Of a stretch of DNA of 64,000 bases, positions 11,237-21,856 are shown piece after piece; the stretch's first letter is position 1, and each line of letters opens with the position of its first letter. The translations under genes and the position numbers were made by a program. Source of the DNA: Neodiprion pinetum (taxonomy: Eukaryota; Arthropoda; Insecta; Hymenoptera; Diprionidae); NCBI RefSeq assembly GCF_021155775.2, contig NC_060232.1, positions 3,293,257 to 3,357,256 on the forward strand, in the 5' to 3' direction. The notes under the pieces are model-generated. The model made no database searches. It had not been told where the DNA came from and saw only the letters and a program-made list of their open reading frames with translations.

Positions 11237-12760
11237 CTCTCATACGAACAAACGTTTCAAACGTTCGGAACATCTGGCCATCAGCGGTGTAGAAGTTTGT
11301 GTAACACACTGGAAGAGATTAAACCTGCAGTCTGTCTTTCTTTACCTTTTATCACAGTTCATTTTCAACCGTTTTCATCCAATCTCTTTGCGAAACACAC
11401 GAGCTCGTACGATTTTTGTTTCTTTGATAAATCCAATTCGTAAACGAAGTATGTGGATTTTTTTTTTTTCAAAGGAAAACAATGTTTCATTGCAAATTCA
11501 AAAATCATCTAAATAATTGCGCTGGAATGGCAGAGCAAATTTTATTAAATGAAATACATGTACTTACACGATATAAACGAAGTCTTGACATTAATGTGGT
11601 GAATTTAATGAATTAATATCTGTCTTAAGATATTTGAAAGCAATAAAGTTCAGAGTCGTGTATATATATTTAAATGTATTTATACACTTTGCTACTCCAT
11701 TATTTCGTGGGTAATATCGAATCAAATTTACAAAAGCATTATAGTCGCCACAATCCAATAATAACTTATATTTTGAACTTAAAAAAAAACATTTCGTAGA
11801 ATCAAAAAAACTTGCCGTGGCTATTAGAATATGTTTTCTCGTAAGAGAAATAAAATGAACAGTTAATTCCTAATCCCTACTTATCTAGCAAAATCTGAAA
11901 ACTCTTTAATCTCACAATTAGAGTCGATTCGCATAGGGTTGTTCAGTTTCGGTGTTCCTTATCGATCAAATCCTAGTATAAAATACAAATTGAAAAATGA
12001 AATAAATTCCATGAGCAAGTGTCGACCGACAAAAGAAAATGAAAAATATGTTTAATATAACGATTCAAACATGCCCACCCGAAATTATAGTATAATATTC
12101 TCATCATCATATAACGTATTTCGACTTAGATTCTATTACAAGAAAACCAAGTCAGTGTGAAGTAAAACATAAAATTCGTTTGAGTTATCTTAAAAAAATG
12201 AAACAACGTGGATCTACGCTTTCAACGAACGTGTCACCATTATTAACGTCATCGACGGAACATCTTCACTAATTGTCACAAAAAGTTAAGTTACTATCAG
12301 GAAAACAATTTAAAAAACTAAAAAGTCGAAGCTTCACCGAAATGTATAAAAATGAAAGACAGACTATTTGAAAATAAATAACGAAAGCTCAGGGAGACAA
12401 TTTTAACGAAATAAAGACGATTTCCATTTACAATTTTAACGCTATACACCTTTTGACAAATAATTTATGCACCGAATGAGACAATGATTACCCGGAAGAG
12501 TAAATAAATATACAATGTGGTTTGCGGCTGTAATCGCTACAAGATTGATTAAAAAAAAAATACACGGAATTATTTATAATCTTCGTATCGTAATATGATA
12601 TAGAACTTTTTCTAATTTATTCAGATGATACGTATCCTTTACTGTAAGTAATCGTTGTTTCAAATGATGTTGACCTTTATAAATTTTCGTTACCAAAAAA
12701 CAATACGAAAATATTTACGATAAAAAATCGCGCATTGAGACAAGGCGGATTTAGTAGGTT
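11237..12760. other. AT-rich block without reading frames
   Basis: About 1.5 kb of markedly AT-rich DNA between GC-richer flanks. Beyond 11516 it holds no convincing open frame on either strand. It contains AATAAA-like words (near 11642 and 12410) and many A runs on the plus strand. Possible explanations are a 3' untranslated region, an intron core, or an AT-rich element too decayed to recognise. I see no terminal inverted repeats and no tandem structure. Confidence 0.6.
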
Positions 12761-13142
12761 AAACCGGGTCGGCCGTCTTATTCCGATCAGAGAGAAATCG
12801 CCCCTGTTCACTTCATTAGCACCGCTAGAAGAAGAACGAGATTTGAAGGTTGTAGGTTGAAGGTCGACGGTAGCTGGTGGCGTCCATTATTTATATTGCA
12901 GCCCCGAAGCCTGGACCGGGTAGGCAATGGGTATAACGCGCAATATATATACAGCGGCTCGTGTTCTAGATTGTCACGTCATTTGTAATAACGACATTCG
13001 ATCAGTCGCCCATCCCTCTTCCTCCCTCCCTCCCTCTCGTTTCCGCGCTCATCCTCTCGCCCGCAGCATCCCGGTGTAGCTGGAACAACGTCTCTCATCC
13101 GCTGGTGCAACCGCGCGAGAGGAAGAGGAAGAGGTGGAGTGG
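12761..13142. other. Return to GC-rich sequence; CCCT-rich tract
   Basis: Composition rises again from about 12740. A CCTCCCTCCC-type tract at 13018-13037 is complementary to a GGGA-rich strand. A frame on the minus strand over this region is low-complexity S/L/P and rejected. Confidence 0.5.
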
Positions 13143-13160
13143 GAGAGAGAGAGAGAGAGA
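13143..13160. repeat. (GA)9 microsatellite
   Basis: Nine perfect GA units inside a wider GA-rich purine stretch (about 13118-13195). Confidence 0.95.
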
Positions 13161-13963
13161 GTGGGAGAGGGAAAATTGGAAAGAGAGAAAACGAGCCAGG
13201 GACATCTCGCTCGCCTCGGTTTATCCACGGATTTGTGGCTGCTCGAGGCATCGTGCATCGCCTACTCATGCGACATATTCCAGCTACAGACTGCCAAGTA
13301 CAAGAGGGTTTCCTTTCCCCCCTTCAACTCTGATCAAAAGATCCTAACACGGCTCACCCTGGCTTAAAAAGTTCCCGCTTTTCCCAGACGGATCAACGTC
13401 GGCGAGACCTTAACCGTCGCGTATATCGTTAATTCACTGGAATACGCCGCATCTGTACTTGCATGTTAGAAAATGATGAATTTACGGAGCGAAGGGTTCG
13501 CTCCAAGCTTGCGGAGGAACTTGGGGTATTCGTTCGGGTCAAGAGCTCGCACCGACGTATCGACCTCTCGGTTATTCTCGGTACGCGATTTTCCTTCTTA
13601 TTTTTATTTACTTTGCCTCTTCTTCCCCGTGGTGGTAAGATCTAGAAATCGCTAGGAAATTCTCAGCGACGTTCGCGTGGCTATTGTGATGCCGGGGGGT
13701 CGCGAGACGGGTGCTTCGGGAGTTTTATTTATAGGAGATTGGCTCCAACTCATTAATGCCGGGCTCGGAAGAAGTGAAGTGGAGATTCTTCCTCGTCAAA
13801 GTTTCCTTCTCCATCCCTTTTTTTTCCCTCACTTTCGTGCCTTCTTTTTCTCCTTCGTTTCGTGTCTCTCCCTTTTTTTTCTCTCATTTTACTTCGCTCG
13901 CTCTTTCTCTCTTTATTTCTTTATCCTCTCGCTCTTCCCCGAGGGTGGCCGAGAGCGCCGCTC
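13161..13963. other. No gene seen; T/C-rich stretch
   Basis: About 13790-13935 is T- and C-rich (runs such as tttttttccctc). Plus-strand frames of 104 to 167 codons across 13677-14259 are open mainly because of this and the GA tract at 14217; their F/S/L and R/E peptides are artefacts. Confidence 0.5.
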
Positions 13964-13988
13964 GCATCGCATCGCATCGCATCGCATC
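13964..13988. repeat. (GCATC)5 pentanucleotide repeat
   Basis: Five perfect GCATC units. A short, perfect, CpG-spanning pentanucleotide array; length variation between individuals is likely. Confidence 0.95.
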
Positions 13989-14216
13989 GGGGGCGACGGG
14001 GGGTTGGCAGGGGGAGTTTTTCTCGTTCCCGGCTCCCGTCTCTCGGGACGCCGAGCACCGGGATCTTTTTGCTCGCTCCGTCGGAGGATCAGACGTCCCA
14101 CTTTATCTCCGCCGACCCGTTCACCCTCGCCGCCCCGCCCCACCCCCCTGCCGCACGTATAGGAAGGAACGAGTGAGGGTGGTTCTCCGGGAGAACGAGA
14201 GAGAGACGGAGATGAA

Positions 14217-14240
14217 GAGAGAGAGAGAGAGAGAGAGAGA
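14217..14240. repeat. (GA)12 microsatellite
   Basis: Twelve perfect GA units preceded by imperfect GAGA words from about 14195. Confidence 0.95.
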
Positions 14241-15095
14241 AGGGAGAAACAGCCCCTAGCAGCGCCCAGAGTGACGCGCCGTGGAGGAGCTATTTGTCAT
14301 CCATCAGCCTCTCCCTCCTCGCCATCTCTCTCCGGGGTGTCACTCGCTACACGCTCATATTCCTCAAAACCGAGAGAAAAGAACTCTTTACCGAATCCCG
14401 AAGATTAACCGTTTACTCTGGTATCGATCCCGTACCGTGCGTACCACGTTTTTCCTTGAAATCGTGCACGCGCGTGTTGTCGAGTATTTTAATTACACGC
14501 GCAGCATTCGTCCGAAAAAATTCCACCTCGATTACGAATTTATCCTCACTCCTCATTTTTTATTCCAAATACACTCGTCGCTGGGTAATTACGCTCGTTT
14601 ATACACACGGCGAGAGTGCGCCGTCGTGTTATATGCAAAACGTGGTCATCAGAGGTGTTCATCCGGGTGAGGAATAAAACTGGGAAACGTGCGTTTTATT
14701 CAAAAACGCTGCGACAGGTGCGGGATTGCGTTTAATTCTCGCCGGCACCTAGACCGTAAACCGGTTTCGAAATATCGCCGCACAGGTTCTTAACGAGCGT
14801 CTAAAAATTCCCGCGGGTTCAGGGGTCGGTATGGTTTTGAGAAAATTGCAACGACTCGAAATCCGCGTGCGGTTATTGATCTCTAGGATAGTTCCTTGTT
14901 GCTGGGAGTGTATCATCGGCGTCGTTCCACATCGCGCCATTCTCTGCGTGTATAAATATGGCAGCTTATCTCATTTGTAACGTGCCGATGGTGCATGGCC
15001 GTCCGTCTATACATCACAGCCCGGAGCAAAGCAAACATCCTAAAAGGCTGGAAAGATTGATGATTGTCCAACGCGAGGCGAGACTTACGGACGGA
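14241..15095. other. No gene seen
   Basis: Two overlapping plus-strand frames of 127 and 129 codons (14281-14677) are each open but compete with each other, and neither has a splice signal or recognisable product. Confidence 0.4.
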
Positions 15096-15132
15096 CACGA
15101 AACCGACACGAAACCGACACGAAACCGACACG
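15096..15132. repeat. 11-bp tandem repeat, three copies
   Basis: The unit CACGAAACCGA is repeated three times exactly (15096-15128) and then begins a fourth time. This is the longest-period perfect tandem repeat I found in the window. Confidence 0.95.
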
Positions 15133-15314
15133 GACCTTCATCAGGAACGACACGTTAGGTGATTCATAAAAATCATTTCTGATTGTCAAGAACCACGTGG
15201 TTACGGGCCTCGCCTTGATGTACCCACGCCTCGAGAGCCGAAGCCTCCCGCGACGATCAATCCCCCTGTTCTTTATTGTTCACCTTGAATCACGAGTTCT
15301 CAGCCCTCGCGTAC

Positions 15315-15340
15315 CTCTCTCTCTCTCTCTCTCTATCTCT
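15315..15340. repeat. (CT)n microsatellite
   Basis: Ten CT units, then ATCTCT. Confidence 0.9.
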
Positions 15341-17460
15341 TTAATTTCCCCTTTCTCCACGCGCAACGCCCGGTCATGCAGCGGATGTGGCGTGCGGAGG
15401 GATTAAATGGAAAGAAATTCATTCAGTACCAATTTTCGTCTCCTTGCTGCTCTTACAAACCACCCGATTATCCTATCCTGTAATTTCGATCCTACAGGCT
15501 AAAGACTGTTATATCTCACCCTAACCACCTCCCCGTTATTCTCCGCCTCACGATCTGCTCTTTAATCCTCAATTTCTTTTTTATCCTTCAAACATGCAGT
15601 TACACAAAGTGAAATCCTCGCTCGTTATCCAGTCCTTGGTACAGCGCACTGCATCACGTCCGTACACGAGTACAACGAAGCAACTGAACCTGATCGCGTT
15701 TTTGACATTCACCTACCCCTTCGGAATTCGGAAATTTAGGAACGATGCACATTCCACAAGGATGCTGGTTTTTCCTCTTCGTTTATCCTGATTCGTTATC
15801 CCGTTCTTCAGGAATATACAGATGATATTTCTTCCGTATACTTTCTCGTTTCAATTTTTATTTCATCTCGCCTTCTTTCCAAACAATCTGCATAACGCGC
15901 GTTAACGCTCATCGTCATTACAGCTGCGTCCCCGATTCGGCGGCGCCTTTCCAACCCCGTTGGCCGGCCCTCATCCCCTCGGTCTTTACGTGCCTTGCAC
16001 GTTTCTCGCGTACAAGACAGGATATTCCGCGTGCAGGCAAATTATATTACCGGGCGTAATGTCTTAACTGAAAACTCTTCCGAATCATTATCGTAATTTC
16101 GGTTCACCGTTAAGGTTTCCTTTATTTTTACCGCAGACCCATCGTTCTCTCGTAATTTCGATCCTGCATCGTGATCAGTCGAGTCTTGGTCAATGTCCGA
16201 ACGATTCGCCCTTCTTGGCCTTTGGCGAAACGCGGTATACCCACAGGCTTGTGTATAAGTGTACAACGATCAAGACATCGTCTTGAAAATATTCCTTGTC
16301 TCACATTTACCGAATGAAATGTTTCCGCATCTCCGATACGCTCATACCCAATATATAATAACATCGTTTCAAATGGTGAAATCACCCGTTTTGCGCTTTT
16401 TTCCAATGATCTGTAAAAGACTATTTAACCAGCTTTCACATGTTATAAAATGAATGTTTCACACCAAAGTCTTACGACACGAACAAGGATGGTTCCTACA
16501 TCCATTGTCCTCTGCGATAGCGTGCATGGGTTAGAATCTCGATGAAGAGCTTTCCTCGAGTTCAGGCAACCTTTGGCTTTACTTTCCGAGCACGAGGAGG
16601 AACAGCGGGAATTCTCATGCACCCCCAGCTATCGGGGAGCCCGCGTCAGAACCTCGCACAAGGAACCCCGGCATTGTCCGCCGGTTCCGCAATCTCTGTC
16701 AACGTAGGTGGTGCACGTGTATGCGTGCGGAGGAGGATGGCGGGTGAAGGTAGGACATTGCGGCGGACGGAGGGCCCGGCTATGCAAATCCCACCCCCCG
16801 TTCGAAGGTCCCCCAGCTCGGTTCGCTCAGACATGATTAAACACAGAACGCCGGTGTTTCGCTCCTTCCGCCGGCGCCCCTCCGCGTATTTCCCGCGGCA
16901 GCAAGAGCTCAGCTCGTGGAATTCATCCCCCAGTTTAATCACTACCCAAAGCTCGTTGCCCGCGACCCGCGCTCGGCCTCGGCGATAGCTCTTTCCCTCT
17001 TCGCCCTCCCCCTTCCCAGCCCTCTCGCCCTCGGTATTTCCGATTCGTTCACCCCCGCGTGTCCCGCCTTTATTCCATTCAATAATGCGCGGCGCCCCCT
17101 CGCACCCCCGGTATTTATCCCGCTTTGTTTTGATTTCGAGCGAGAAATAAAGAGAGGTGGAGGGAGAGGGAAAGTGAGGAACCGAGGGAGAGGGATCGAC
17201 TTCTTATCGCTAATTTAAATTGATATTCATTTACGCCTCTGTGCTCTGATAAATGAAACCCGCCGAGTCCCGACGTCGCGCCCACTTCGGAGTCCCGAGT
17301 TTGCTGAATTAATGCCAGTTACATTTCAATTACCGATGTTATCGCGGAAGATAATGAATACCCAATTATCCGCACCCCACGATACAATTATATGTACATC
17401 GTCGCTCGTTATTTTCGTTACTTCGCGCCGTCTCAACGCTTGTTCGAAACTCAATTTGAC
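15341..17460. other. No gene seen
   Basis: Unique sequence, AT-leaning to 16500 and GC-rich at 16540-17200, ending in a GA-rich purine stretch (17140-17195). A 148-codon plus frame at 16542-16988 has an open antisense frame and no family match. Confidence 0.4.
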
Positions 17461-17476
17461 GATCGATCGATCGATC
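17461..17476. repeat. (GATC)4
   Basis: Four GATC units forming a 16-bp palindrome. A short simple repeat. Confidence 0.9.
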
Positions 17477-17532
17477 ACGGATCCGTCTCGTCTCCGTCTT
17501 CCGGGGTGATTTTCGTCTCGAAAACGTCTCAC

Positions 17533-17545
17533 GGCGGCCATTTTG
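17533..17545. promoter_or_regulatory. YY1/Pho-like motif
   Basis: GGCGGCCATTTTG matches the core of the YY1/Pleiohomeotic site (GCCATTTT). It lies downstream of a GA-rich tract, a combination seen in fly Polycomb response elements. Sequence match only; function is inference. Confidence 0.15.
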
Positions 17546-19695
17546 TTACCCCGATTTCTCGTTTCTGATCCCCGTGCGCCTCGATTCGGGGGATAAAAAA
17601 ATTCGGGATCCATTCGGGATTTAAGGTGTCGCGAAAATGACGCCGAGAGGCGAGATTATTATCCGTTCTGCGCGTCGGATTCTAGTGGAAACACTCGCTA
17701 CGTAAACCCTGCACAGCATCGCACGTTTACGCTTACGGGCGCCACACTATACTGACGTTTACGAGCCACCGGCTGACGAACGAGCCACTTGCTGCTGCTC
17801 TCTTGCTTTCATTGCTTCTCCTCTATCCTCCAAGTGCCTTTATATTCTTTCCCCTCGCTCTCTACTTACTCTTTACGATTATTGTCGCCAAGTTTTACGC
17901 CGCAGGATGGTCTGCCAAAAGAGGAGAGGGTGGTCGCCCGAGAACTTTATTCAGGTGAGAGTTTTTATGGCGTGGTTTCGAAACGAGACCTGCACGGTTA
18001 AATCCCTCAAATCAATCGAGGTCTCGTATGGTTTATACCGTATTTCTAAAAGAATCTTTCTCTGTGCTCTGTGCAACTAACGCGTTGATTTCTGCGCAGT
18101 CAAAGTCAGGATCATACAATTAATATCAATATCGTTGTGATGAATTATTCATTTCGAATGGACGTTTCATTTACACATGAATAACAAAGTTCACAATGAC
18201 TCATTGAGACGTTCCTTTCGGACACACCCACACTTCGCACAGATTGTACGAGGCTCGAGGTGACACGATACCGAATTATTCACCGAATTTTCAATCTCAG
18301 ATAATCAGGATAAGATTCGGAAACGGTAATTTCTGTCCGATTTCATTCCGCCGTGTTTCTGCAGAAACCCATTATCCCAAAGCGTTTCTTTATTTGTTGG
18401 TCTGAGTTTTTGGTTAGCATGATATTTCTTGCTGGATGTGGAAAGAATAACTCAGCGGTGCAGCAGCATTGTCATTTCCCTAAACTCCGTGGCTGCACAT
18501 TTGCTGTTTTCAGTCTCGTTTCATGTACACACGTGCAGCTCGTCCTGCAGCTACCTCATCCGAGGATTTATGATCTCGGACCGCATTGTCTTGTCGGGTC
18601 TACACGCTTTCGCATTTCTTGTGTGAGTCCGCGCGCACGAACCACGACCACTCAGACACGTAAGAGGTTTCGCAGGACTCTACGACGGAACGGGAAATGG
18701 AACTGGAACTGGGTCAGTTCCGGTCTCCGACTCTCCGCAGTACCGGCTTGGAAACGACCGGTTCCTATTTATGGGTGAGAATTTTTTACCCCTGATAAAT
18801 TCGATTTCCAATATGCACCGCAGAGTCCCGAGTCACGAGCTTTTGCCGCCTAATTGAATCAATCCCGCTGTTCTGCCGGTATATGTCGCATCCGCATCTC
18901 GTGCATCCTGATAATGCTTCTTCCGCTTTTGTTTTTGTATTATCGCGTTCGTCCGCGTCGATGAACACGCGGGTGTGGCATTCCCGTTACACTAGATTAA
19001 TTTTCCATTTTCCACTATTATGTGCGCAAGCTACGTTCACCCGCCGGTGTATTGTGTTTGTGGTACGTTGCGGTGAAAACTTTCGGAGTTTCGGTGCATG
19101 CAGCCCCCTCGTTAATCAAAAGAACCTGCATCGTCACGCCGTTGTGCAGATGTATCTCGTTCGTTACGTCCCGCTTTGTAATTCCGCGTGTGGACAAATA
19201 TATTTACGAAAAATCATTCACGCCTGGATCACCTTGAGGAGAAAAAATTCTTACGTCACAATGTGTGCTTTCGCGATCCACTCGCCGTTTCGCGTGCGAA
19301 CAACAGACGTTTACTTTTGGGATCGCGGGCTTTCGGCAAGGCTTATTTAATGAAGAGATGACAGGTAACGTCTAGAGACGGTTGGTGACGAGGAGAGGGA
19401 GTCTTGACTGATGAACCATCCTCAACGTTAATTACCCCGTTGCTACCCGTCCGACGCGTGGCGTCGTCATCCCTGTCGCTAGCAGCTCCGACGCAGAGAC
19501 GATCTCGACTACCCTTGTTTCGGAAGTGTATCTTGACGCAAGGGTCTCGCGACTTGCCCAATTACGGCCACTTGTCGGGAGAAATATTCGCGGCTCCCGT
19601 CAAACGAGGGTGTCCTCGAATCATCGGGGAATTTCTGCAAACGTATATTTATTTCGTATCTGGTCGCCGGAGTGTGCGGCTGAATTAAGCGCGTC
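17546..19695. other. No gene seen
   Basis: Mixed composition. Plus-strand frames of 141 (18353-18778) and 155 codons (18883-19350) have no recognisable domain. CpG remains common. Confidence 0.4.
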
Positions 19696-19710
19696 GAGGC
19701 GAGGCGAGGC
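19696..19710. repeat. (GAGGC)3
   Basis: Three perfect GAGGC units. Confidence 0.8.
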
Positions 19711-21264
19711 GTTCGTTTGGAAACGCGATAATTTGTCTGAACATGCTGCAGAGGTGCGGGAAGATAACGGAGAAATAACAAGACGTGGGATAATATTGCT
19801 CTTCGGAGTCGAGGAAAAAGAGAGAGAGAGGATAGGGAAAGAGAGAAAACCGAGGCTGGACCAAGCCGCGTGTAGGGGATGGTCGGGGCTGACTAGCCAG
19901 GCGTTAGGGGAAAAGATGGATCATCCATCGCGGCAGCAATGAATCATGGAAGCAGCGAGTGAGCGAACGAGCAAACGGACGATTCCTCCGCTTGTGTCTG
20001 TGACTCACGCACACGCGCCTACGTCTTTCCGTAATATTTTTACACACACTCACGGCTATATTCGTACCGCGCGGTGTATCCTCCCGTGGTTATGTCCTCC
20101 GTGCGGAGAAAATTCGGGGTGGCGACGGCGGCGGCGGTGGTTTCGGGGGCCGAGGCTTCCGGAAGTCCGCTCGGCAGGCTGGGTCTTCCATTTTTCAAAA
20201 ATAAAACCAACCGCGGCACCGTCTCATTGTTTGGTTTGTCGCTCGCTCGTTCGCGAACATCCGCGAGAACGGGATCCGCGGAGTGCGGAGGGAAGAAACC
20301 ACCCCTCGCTGCGCAACTGGCAACTGCCGTTACAGTCGGGGTCTCCGGGGGTCGAAGAAAGAAAATATTATTCTCATTCCACCTACGATGCTCTTTGCTC
20401 CATCCCGGCTTATCCGGATGGTAAATCAATCCCCGGTAACGTGTCATCCGCCAAATGTTAGACATTTTTTAAACCTCGCCGAACCTCGCGTGCCATTTTT
20501 TTTTCTCTCCGCACACGCTCGCTGATCGTCGCGTGAAAAATATTAACTTTCAACGAAATGCCAAGATCTTTTCGAATAATTATGTGTCAATGAATTATCT
20601 TCCATATTTGTACAACAAGTGTTACGCGGTGAAATTGATCAATTACATATTTATTATCGATGTAATCTCACGACTGACGTTGAATCCTAGAATAAATATT
20701 AACAATACCGGCTCTTCTATTCCTTCGCTAAATCATATTCGCGAGCTTTCGCAATTCAATTGATCTGCTTTCCAATAGAAAATTCCAGGGTCAATTTGCG
20801 ACAGCAAAAACTTCGTGATACGTATGATATTCTGCGATAATTTCTTGTACCAAAAATGGACGATGTCACTGACGTGGGGCGGCGAAAGAGGAAGGAGCTT
20901 GTAACGGCCCGAGGGCATTTGGTCAGCCAGGGGAAAACGGGGGCAGGGGCGGGGGTGGAGAGGGACAGGGTAGAGTTTCGTTGATAAAACAGTCACATAT
21001 TCGGTAGCATTTTTTAACTCGTCGCTCGGTAGTGGCGGACAGAATGGACGGACGGCGGGGGGGATTTTTCCGTCAGACGCACAGGAGGTCATTTGTCGGG
21101 GACGTATGTGAAAATACGACGGAAATATTTCACTTTTCGCATGCAGCGTTGACGACAGCGTCGCGGTGGCGCGTCACGAAGCATTCGTTTCGAAATACGT
21201 GTATAGACACACCGTACCTACACCCATACCTACCCACCTACTCACCTACGCCCCGCGGTCAAAA
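19711..21264. other. No gene seen
   Basis: GC-rich at 19990-20470 with several overlapping frames on both strands (up to 171 codons plus, 141 minus). They overlap each other fully, which is the signature of stop-poor composition rather than coding. GA-rich words near 19820. Confidence 0.4.
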
Positions 21265-21603
21265 ATGGGCTTAATAAATGTACGCGCGTTTGTCATAAGG
21301 TGCGGAACGCTTGCGCGCCTGCTTACGAAGAACGCGGTATTTGCGGTTAGCGACGAGTTTTTCCGTAGAGCTGGAATCCGGATTGTCGATCAATTTTGCG
21401 GGATTAAAAACGCTGGGTCGGGAACGATCGTAATTAAAAGAAAGATAACGTGGACGGATTCGTGGAGTGATACGGTTTACGCAGGCTGCATTCTTTCTCT
21501 TCGGCTGAGATTCGCTGCGATGTTGCAAAATCGTTTCTTCCGACCGCGTCTGTCAATGACGAATATGTACCTACACGATGTTTGGTTTTTGAAACTTCGA
21601 TGA
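21265..21603 (+). CDS. Candidate open frame, 112 aa, unrecognised
   Basis: I do not recognise this protein. The ATG at 21265 has a strong context (aaaaATGg). The frame runs 112 codons free of simple repeats and ends in TGA directly before an A-rich (AAAT)4 tail. The product begins MGLINVRAFVIRCGTLARLL and mixes basic and hydrophobic residues, with no signal peptide, coiled coil or metal-binding spacing visible. A frame ending a few bases before an A-rich tail could be the decayed 3' end of a non-LTR retroelement, but I see no reverse transcriptase or endonuclease motif. An antisense frame overlaps (21271-21528). Chance is the leading alternative. Confidence 0.12.
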   Translation: MGLINVRAFVIRCGTLARLLTKNAVFAVSDEFFRRAGIRIVDQFCGIKNAGSGTIVIKRKITWTDSWSDTVYAGCILSLRLRFAAMLQNRFFRPRLSMTNMYLHDVWFLKLR

Positions 21604-21605
21604 TG

Positions 21606-21626
21606 AAAAAAAATAAATAAATAAAT
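21606..21626. repeat. A-rich (AAAT)4 tract
   Basis: GATGAAAAAAAA followed by AAAT units. A closely similar arrangement occurs at 33304-33324, also preceded by GATG and an A run. Confidence 0.9.
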
Positions 21627-21842
21627 TTAAAGAAAAAAATCCCATTACCCGTGTACGCACACTCAAATTTCGAAACACGGACGCAATCCGTTGAATGAAT
21701 AATAAAATTGTTTGATGGAAATACGCGTAGGCGCATTTCGTTTCGAGTTTTATTTCTCACTGCGGAGGCGATTATGTTGCTTGTACGTCGGCTTGCAGGG
21801 TCATTCGTGTTTTATGCCTACACGAAAATAAAGATGGAGAGT

Positions 21843-21856
21843 GAGAGAGAGAGAGA
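21843..21856. repeat. (GA)7 microsatellite
   Basis: Seven GA units within a wider GA/AA purine stretch (21836-21874). Confidence 0.9.

Noticed and set aside
10623..11309. Longest open frame of the window, 228 codons on the minus strand
   Set aside because: It crosses A18 at 11219 (read as F repeats) and the C14-(CT)10 tract (read as R/E and G repeats). The openness is partly due to repeats, and no domain is visible.
13677..14259. Plus-strand frames of 104 to 167 codons in three phases
   Set aside because: All three phases are open together because of T/C-rich and GA-rich sequence, which is a compositional artefact.
15061..15074. TGATTGTCCAACGC, resembling the miR-219 seed region
   Set aside because: One base is missing relative to the highly conserved mature sequence, and downstream sequence cannot form a precursor hairpin.
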